From Taeniopygia guttata (taxonomy: Eukaryota > Chordata > Aves > Passeriformes > Estrildidae): a stretch of DNA of 64,000 bases. The notes below the pieces were generated by a model that was not told the origin of the DNA, searched no databases, and saw only the letters and a program-made list of their open reading frames with translations. Numbering within the stretch: position 1 is the first letter of the stretch; every line of letters begins with the position of its first letter. The stretch is from the NCBI RefSeq assembly GCF_048771995.1, contig NC_133026.1:104856001-104920000 (forward strand), read 5' to 3'. Both the position numbers and the translations under genes were made by a program. Of this stretch, positions 38,080 to 64,000 are shown piece after piece.

Positions 38080-38480
38080 TCCGGTGTCATAGACATTGTG
38101 GGTTAATACATCTGTTCTAATTAACAGTTTCATATGGGATGTCATTAGCATAGTGGAAAACAAACTCACCAAGGCAATTTGCTCTGGTGCATGACAACTT
38201 CCTCACTATCTGGCATTAAAAAATATTTTAATCTGCAGAAACTAGGAAAAAAAGCAATGCCAATTATTCATGACATTTCTGAAAATTGAGGAAGAAAATT
38301 GGATTGTACCGGGGTAATTAATCTGGTAAATAAAGCAGAGGAAATAGAGTGCGACAAGTTAAGACGACGGGTGAGTTTTATCATTAGTGAGAGATGGTTC
38401 ACGGCCACGCGATGGCAGCAGAGGCTGTGGAATTAGGGTTGTTTTTGACAACTAAACCACGGATAATAAACAGGATATGC
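38080..38480. promoter_or_regulatory. Candidate conserved non-coding element
   Basis: This block has no repeat signature and is rich in TAATTA-type and GATAA-type words (GGTAATTAATC, CTAATTAAC, GTGCATGACA). It also has unusually many CpGs for this AT-rich intergenic DNA (GACGACGGG, CACGGCCACGCGATGG). It sits between two developmental-scale promoters. Conservation is a guess from composition only. Confidence 0.25.
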
Positions 38481-39223
38481 CCTGCAGTTCCTAACTGGTA
38501 CTTGGGGTTCCAGAAAATGTGCATTATGTACATTTTCACTTAAAGAAGTGGCATTTTTATAAGACCAGAAGTTTCTGTGGAGTGGGGTTACATACTTTTC
38601 ATTTAAAAAAGAAAGTTTGGGGCATTTTTTTTTTTCCAGTAAGACAGTATTTTTTATCTAATTTGCCGATATTTCTGTCTTCCTCAGTTACTTGAGGTAG
38701 TTACACAGAGAAGAATAGGTCTATTTCGATAAAAGCAAGACAGTAGCTTCCTTTTTCCTCATTTTTTTTTTCCTATTACTTTTGTCCACAGGAAAGAACT
38801 GTGGTATAAAATCCCGTTTGAGGAAAACCAGAAAATTAAAATCTAGAATGCTGTCAGTTTCCAGGAGGAAGATTTAAAAAAATGTGAAAAATGTGCTTGT
38901 TCCAAAATAGTCTTGAACTAAGGAAGCTGAATTTTTCGACTCAGAGCAGTATAAATTAATAAGCTCTATCTCTGTAATTTAAAAAGAAAACTGCAATCTG
39001 CTCATTGTATCCAAACTAGATGTTCTTTCTCAACTTACAGGCAGCTATTTATACATATTTCCTTCATGTGACAAGTTCTAAGAACTCAGGATTTGTGCAA
39101 GATAGTAAATGAAACCTTGCAACTCTACAAGTTAAAAATTGTCTTTCCAAAAAGTTGAGATTTTTTTTTTCTTCTGACATGTGTAAAAGCAAGTCTTTCA
39201 TATGGAATTCTTTCCTGCAAAAG

Positions 39224-39269
39224 GCACAGTTCCCTTTCTGTATTCCAGATAGCACAGTTCCCTTTCTGT
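39224..39269. repeat. Short direct repeat, 28-bp period
   Basis: GCACAGTTCCCTTTCTGT occurs exactly twice, at 39224-39241 and 39252-39269. Confidence 0.9.
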
Positions 39270-40227
39270 GGTCTGTTTCCATTTTGTGTTCCTGACACTA
39301 CACTGCAAGTTCAGCTTTGATCAAGCAAGACAGTCCAGAAGAACTTCCATCAAAGCCTCTCTTCAATCCAGGCAAATACTTACATTAGAATTTCCTCCTG
39401 GAGCATGACATTTTGCAGATCTGAAAGACAGCCAGGCAGAGTTTAGACAAGCAGTTTTCTTGACGGCTTTGATGGGCAGGAGCATGGGCTGGATGTTCTC
39501 CGAAGTCCTATTTCCTGTGACTCTACAAGAGTTGTCTTGGGAGTTGCCCTACCCTTCAGAAGGGTGGCAGCTGCTCTTAGAGAAAGTCACTCTTAATAAA
39601 GTGTTCGCTTTCCAACAAAACCAAGGAGGCTACAGGGTATGAACAGCGCTGGATTCTGCACAAGCCAGAGGTCTTCTCTCTTGGCTCCTTACTGGATTGC
39701 CCCAGTATGGCAGAAAGTGGTGAGGAAGATCATAATCACCAGCTGGGGGATAGACTCAGCAAATATACATAATTTTGGGCAGCCAGAAGAGAACTTGTTC
39801 ACTAGATCATTTTGAGCATCCGAACTCCTGCACTGGATTAATATGAATGAGTCTTTGCAATTAGAGAGAGTTTGCCTAAAGCACTGTGGATTCCCTTCCT
39901 CCAGCCTGTGATTCAACTGCTCTGCCACAACTACCTCAGGTGTTCAAAGCAAGTGCTCTCTCACAGGGCCAGCAACATTGTAAATAAGCCTTTCACAGAT
40001 TAACGTTGCTCCTGATGCAGCAGTTTTAGGCATTGCTGCTCTGCCAGTCAGAATAGTGGGAAAAAAACCCATAGTGCCATTCTTCTACTGGTTCTAGGTT
40101 TGAGGGGGGTTATAAGTGCAATTTTTAGATTCTAGACCTGAAAAGCATAATTGTCTGCCAATTCTAGTGTTAAGGGTTTAGGTGGCATTTTCCCCCACAA
40201 TCTGAGGACTGATAAATTACCTGTAGT

Positions 40228-40520
40228 GTGAGCACATGGATTCACAAGGGACAGTCCTGTTTAACCAGATTGGTATGATACAGTCACACATCCAGTGGTT
40301 GAAGGGAAGACAGTGAATACAGTTTTTCTGGATTTTAGTAAGGCTTTTGATACTGTCCCTCACATCATCCTTTTGGACAAGTTACCCAAACATGGGATGA
40401 GCCAGTTCACAATGCACTAGGTGAAGAACTGGCTGAAGAAAAGGGCTTACATGGTTGTGGTGAATGGGGTCACATCTGGCTGGTTACTGGTCACCAACAG
40501 TACTCCTCTCCTCATATATG
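40228..40520 (+). mobile_element. CR1 LINE fragment with reverse-transcriptase motif
   Basis: Plus-strand frame reading NTVFLDFSKAFDTVPH at about 40317-40364 is the CR1 reverse-transcriptase A motif with its catalytic-type Asp. It is followed by degraded KLPKHG and WVKNWL-type sequence and GTGGTGAATGGGGTCACATC. The frame breaks, so it is a dead fragment. Confidence 0.88.
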
Positions 40521-42959
40521 CAGAGCAATTTGGAAATGGAAGGTAAGAAACTTGCATCTCTCTCTTCTTCTTCTTTCTTCTCTTGCCTTCTCCTTTCTCT
40601 TTCTCATCTCTTCTCCCTTCTCTTCTTTTGTGTAAAATGGCTGTTCTGTGCAATTAGAGGCAAATTCAAGTTCAGGAGATACGAGAAGCTCTCGGCATAC
40701 ATCAGGAGAAGAAAACAGTCCTATTGAACGACCAGAGAGTTGTTGGAGACAACTGCAAATCCATGTGAATTTATTTTGTGTACAACCAGCCAGCCAAGGA
40801 GCTAACACCTCCTGCCTCACAAAAGGCCTTAAGCCAACAAGGGTTTTTTTTCAGCTGAAAAATGAATATGAATTCTTCCCTTAAGGTGTTATTGTAGCTA
40901 GTTTCCCAGCTTCTAAAGAAAATGATGACACATATCTGAAAAATGTGATGACTGTCACTTTTCTTGTCACAATATGTCGATTGGATCCAAATTTCTATGG
41001 AATCTTTATCTTTTTATACTTTTGCTTGTTTTTTTTTATATTTTTTTCAAAATTTAAAGTTCTCTCTTCCTCTTGCTATTACATTCCGATTCTTCTATTG
41101 ACACCCTTCTGTGAGTCTCCAGTAGTCTTCTGGTCCTTACTCAGAATTAGGTTTTCTTGCTTATTATTCTAGCACTAATGCTGTGGCTGATACCAGAAAA
41201 ATATCAAGATAGGACCACTTAACTGTCCAACAAAACTTGAAAATCTTTCCCCAGAGCTATATTATTTTTCTGTGCCCTGATGTCACTTTTTAAATCTCCA
41301 CCTGAAAACAGCATTTACTGCTTATTTTGAAGGCTAATTCAAATAAAATATTCAAGAGCTAAATATCTTTTTTTTCTTTACTAGTTGGTTAAACAGGAGC
41401 ACAGCATAGAATATGGAATATAAAGTATGATTCAAAGAGACAATATAATAAGATATTTGGGATTCTGGAAAATTGAATAATGTAGCCAATGATGATTTTG
41501 CACCATCTTTAGAGAGTCTGGTTTTTGCAAGTAAATAATCTGATAGAAAAAGCAGGAGAGTAGGAGGAGAGGCACGCGTTATTGTGATAGAGCATGAGTC
41601 GTCAGAAGGATTATTGGGAGATAAGAAGCTCCAGGATAATACCTACCCACATACATTGCTGCTGAGCTGCAGCAGCAGCAGATTCTCTGTAATTTAGAAT
41701 ATAGTCTTTATGGAATAATTAATGTAAGGGATGAACTTCTTGGATTCTCTCCAGGAGAACTAATTCTGATCTCAGACTTCGTTAGTTATTTCTTTTCCTG
41801 AAAAGAAATACCTTTCCTGATTACAAAAAGCCTTTTTTATCTATCTGTACCAGAGTAATAGAAAAACATACTCTGGGTTATCCTTAGGCATGTGTGAAAT
41901 TTATACTTGTCCATAACTATTAAAGCACGAAAAAGTAGAATGAGGCAGATAGGCACATTATTCCTTCAAGAGTCCAGCTAGATCTTTGATACATTAAGAA
42001 ACCTCCAGAATTTCTGGGAAATTCTGCCATGTACCAATGTAATAAGCTAGTACAGGCTGTGGGTAGCTTTTGTATTAGGAGGAACATGTGCCATAAAACC
42101 CACACTGCCTGACAGCTGTGTGGCATCTGTTGGGCTTTGAGGTTTCCACTGCAGGAGCAGAAATTGGACATTGCTTGGGATTGCCCATTGTCAGGACAAA
42201 ACATCATGTTAGAGGTAACATTCTTCAGCCTGAGCAGGGTTTTAGAAGGAATAAATTATATGAGGAATGTGGTGGCCTGGTGGTTACATGTTCATATTAT
42301 TCTGCTGTGTTTTACCTTTTGTAAAAAACTGCACAAAAGAAGTCAGGAGATGACCTTGTAGACTCTTCTAGCTGTATTGATAACCACAAAGGCAGAAGAA
42401 AGCACAAAAAGAGTAAAAATACCCAGAACATAAGATATGCCTTTTTTTAACCATAACCCTGTTGACTAAGAAATGGGTTTTTTTGTCTGGTTCAGACTTT
42501 CCTGTCCTTCAGGATAGATGCCTTTTAAAAAGGTGACACACAAAAAAAGGAGAGATAAAAGCAATGGAGGACCATTTTTGAAATGAAGAATCATTCTATA
42601 AAAGATTGGCAAGGTTGTGTGGAGTTAAAGGAAATCCTTGAGTGTCACGAGAGTGCTAACGGAGAGGGTAGTTTATAAAGAATTACATTGCAGGTATCTG
42701 CTCAAAGTTTAAGCAAGTAGATCCTCTGTGAAGGATCCTCTGAGGTGGGAAGGGCAGGAGGAGGTACTGATTACTCCCTTCGGCAGACTGGAGCACCTGA
42801 ACACAGCTTAAAATGCTCCTGGGTACAAAAGTGTGGCCCCACCAACCTCATCTCGGTAGTACGCAAGCTTCACATCCACAGTCTGAAAAGAAAGTGGGAT
42901 GTGAGGACACAATAGTAAATCGAAAATGAGAAAACACTGGTTTGAAATCACAGAATTGT
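40521..42959. other. Intergenic, nothing further recognised
   Basis: Starts with a polypyrimidine tract (about 40555-40630, CT/CTT-rich). The rest is AT-rich, without a gene or clear repeat family. Confidence 0.5.
40555..40630. repeat. Polypyrimidine (CTT/CT) tract
   Basis: About 75 bases made nearly only of C and T on the plus strand, next to the CR1 fragment. A tract of this kind can form triplex DNA. Confidence 0.85.
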
Positions 42960-43115
42960 CGATTCATGAAATGTCCCATCCATGAAAGTGTTCAAGGTTG
43001 TGTTGGATGGGGATTTGAGCAACCAGGTCTATTGGAAGTTGTTCCTGCCCATGGCAGGTGGGTTGGAACCAGATGATCATCAAGGACCCTTCCAGCCCAA
43101 AGGTTTACCTAAGGT
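42960..43115 (+). mobile_element. CR1 LINE 3' end just upstream of the MIB1 island
   Basis: GTGTTCAAGGTTGTGTTGGA, GGGGATTTGAGCAACCAGG, TTCCTGCCCATGGCAGG and GTTGGAACCAGATGATCATC are in CR1 3'-end order, plus orientation. It stops about 80 bp before the CpG island begins. Confidence 0.88.
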
Positions 43116-43354
43116 AGATCACTCATGACTTAGTTGATAAAATTGAATTGATAATCCCTCTGCCACTGAAGCATAGGCAATAGGAGCGCCTTGCGGATGG
43201 AGAAGGAGGCGGGCGGTTCGGCCACACCTCATCACCTCAGGGCCGGGCGGGGCGGTGCGACAGCCCTCGGCGGCAGGACGCCGCAATTCCCGAAGGAATG
43301 GCCGGGCTGGGGCCCTGTTGGAGCCTCCGGCAGCGCTGCGGCAGGGACGCACAG

Positions 43355-43435
43355 CCCGGCCCGCTCCCTGCTCCCGGCCCGCTCCCTGCTCCCGGCCCGC
43401 TCCCTGCTCCCGGCCCGCTCCCTGCTCCCGGCCCG
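43355..43435. repeat. 18-bp minisatellite, 4.5 copies
   Basis: The unit CCCGGCCCGCTCCCTGCT is repeated four times without error (43355-43426), then a half unit CCCGGCCCG (43427-43435). It lies about 400 bp upstream of the MIB1 start codon, inside the CpG island. Confidence 0.95.
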
Positions 43436-43677
43436 TCCCTCGCCACAGTCCCGAGCCGGGCAGGGCGCGCCGCAGTGCCCGCCGCGCCTCCGCAGGGGGC
43501 GCTCGAGTGACGCGCCCGCCGCGGCGGCTGCGCAGGCGCGGCGGGGCGGGGGCGGCCCCGCCGGTCTCCCTGGAGCCGGCGCCGTCGCGGCCGCAGGTCC
43601 CGGATGTAGCGGCGGGAGCGGGGCCGGCGGTGGGAGCGGGTGGGGGGCGCCGCTGGGGCCGGGGAATGGGCGCGTAG

Positions 43678-63784
<20,107 letters not shown>

Positions 63785-64000
63785 GTAAGCTGAAGTAAAT
63801 TTGTGTTGATTTGCATTTGGTATCAGTGTGCCAAGGGGATGGCAAGGGAGCTTTTAAGAGTTCATTAAGTTATAAATTGTGTTGTGTGCCCTGTGCAGTG
63901 TATTTCTAAAAAGCCAAACATAGCTGTTCATTCTTAGAGAATTGGCTTAAATATTAAGAGATATAATAAATCTAACTCCTTGCACAAAAGCACTGTAGTT

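Larger units (their letters stand above)
36256..40227. other. Intergenic, with a possible conserved non-coding block
   Basis: No gene or transposon is recognised. Low-complexity A/C sequence occurs at about 37910-37945, and an 18-bp sequence is exactly repeated at 39224-39241 and 39252-39269. The stretch 38080-38480 has regulatory-looking composition and is listed separately. Confidence 0.5.

Noticed and set aside
40464..40820. Overlapping frames on both strands at the pyrimidine tract
   Set aside because: Ser/Leu/Phe or Arg/Lys/Glu runs come from the CT-rich repeat, not from coding sequence.

Overview
This 64 kb window is vertebrate, almost certainly bird, genomic DNA. Coding sequence comes as short exons with GT-AG boundaries in AT-rich introns, interrupted by many CR1 LINE 3' ends and endogenous-retrovirus LTRs of the kind common in passerine and other neoavian genomes. 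Two CpG-rich promoters stand out. No bacterial, plasmid or viral genome organisation is present.

Two protein-coding genes lie head to head, in the order and orientation known for human 18q11.2. ABHD3 is on the minus strand. All nine coding exons can be placed between 30982 (ATG) and 8164 (stop) and join in frame to a 406-residue alpha/beta-hydrolase. MIB1 is on the plus strand. It starts at 43837, and its first five coding exons (to 63784, about residues 1-234) are present; the rest lies beyond the right edge.

Layout: 1-567 minus-strand LTR cut by the window edge; 568-835 CR1 3' end hit by that LTR; 836-6380 mostly unannotatable AT-rich DNA; about 6380-8163 probable ABHD3 3' UTR; 8164-30982 ABHD3, with an LTR relic and CR1 fragments in its introns; 30420-31370 ABHD3 CpG island; 31.4-43.2 kb intergenic, with CR1 pieces, a nested LTR-in-CR1, an unusual element with inverted LTR-like ends, and a candidate conserved non-coding block; 43190-44350 MIB1 CpG island with an 18-bp minisatellite; 43837 to the end MIB1.

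The two genes do different jobs. ABHD3 is a membrane-anchored phospholipase acting on medium-chain or oxidatively shortened phosphatidylcholines. MIB1 is a RING E3 ligase that ubiquitinates Notch ligands. They are neighbours by conserved synteny, not members of a shared pathway. The most unusual object is the 1.04 kb element at 33406-34446: it has 38-bp inverted TG...CA ends, an almost matching 6-bp target duplication, and an internal near-palindrome that overlaps a primer-binding-site-like sequence.
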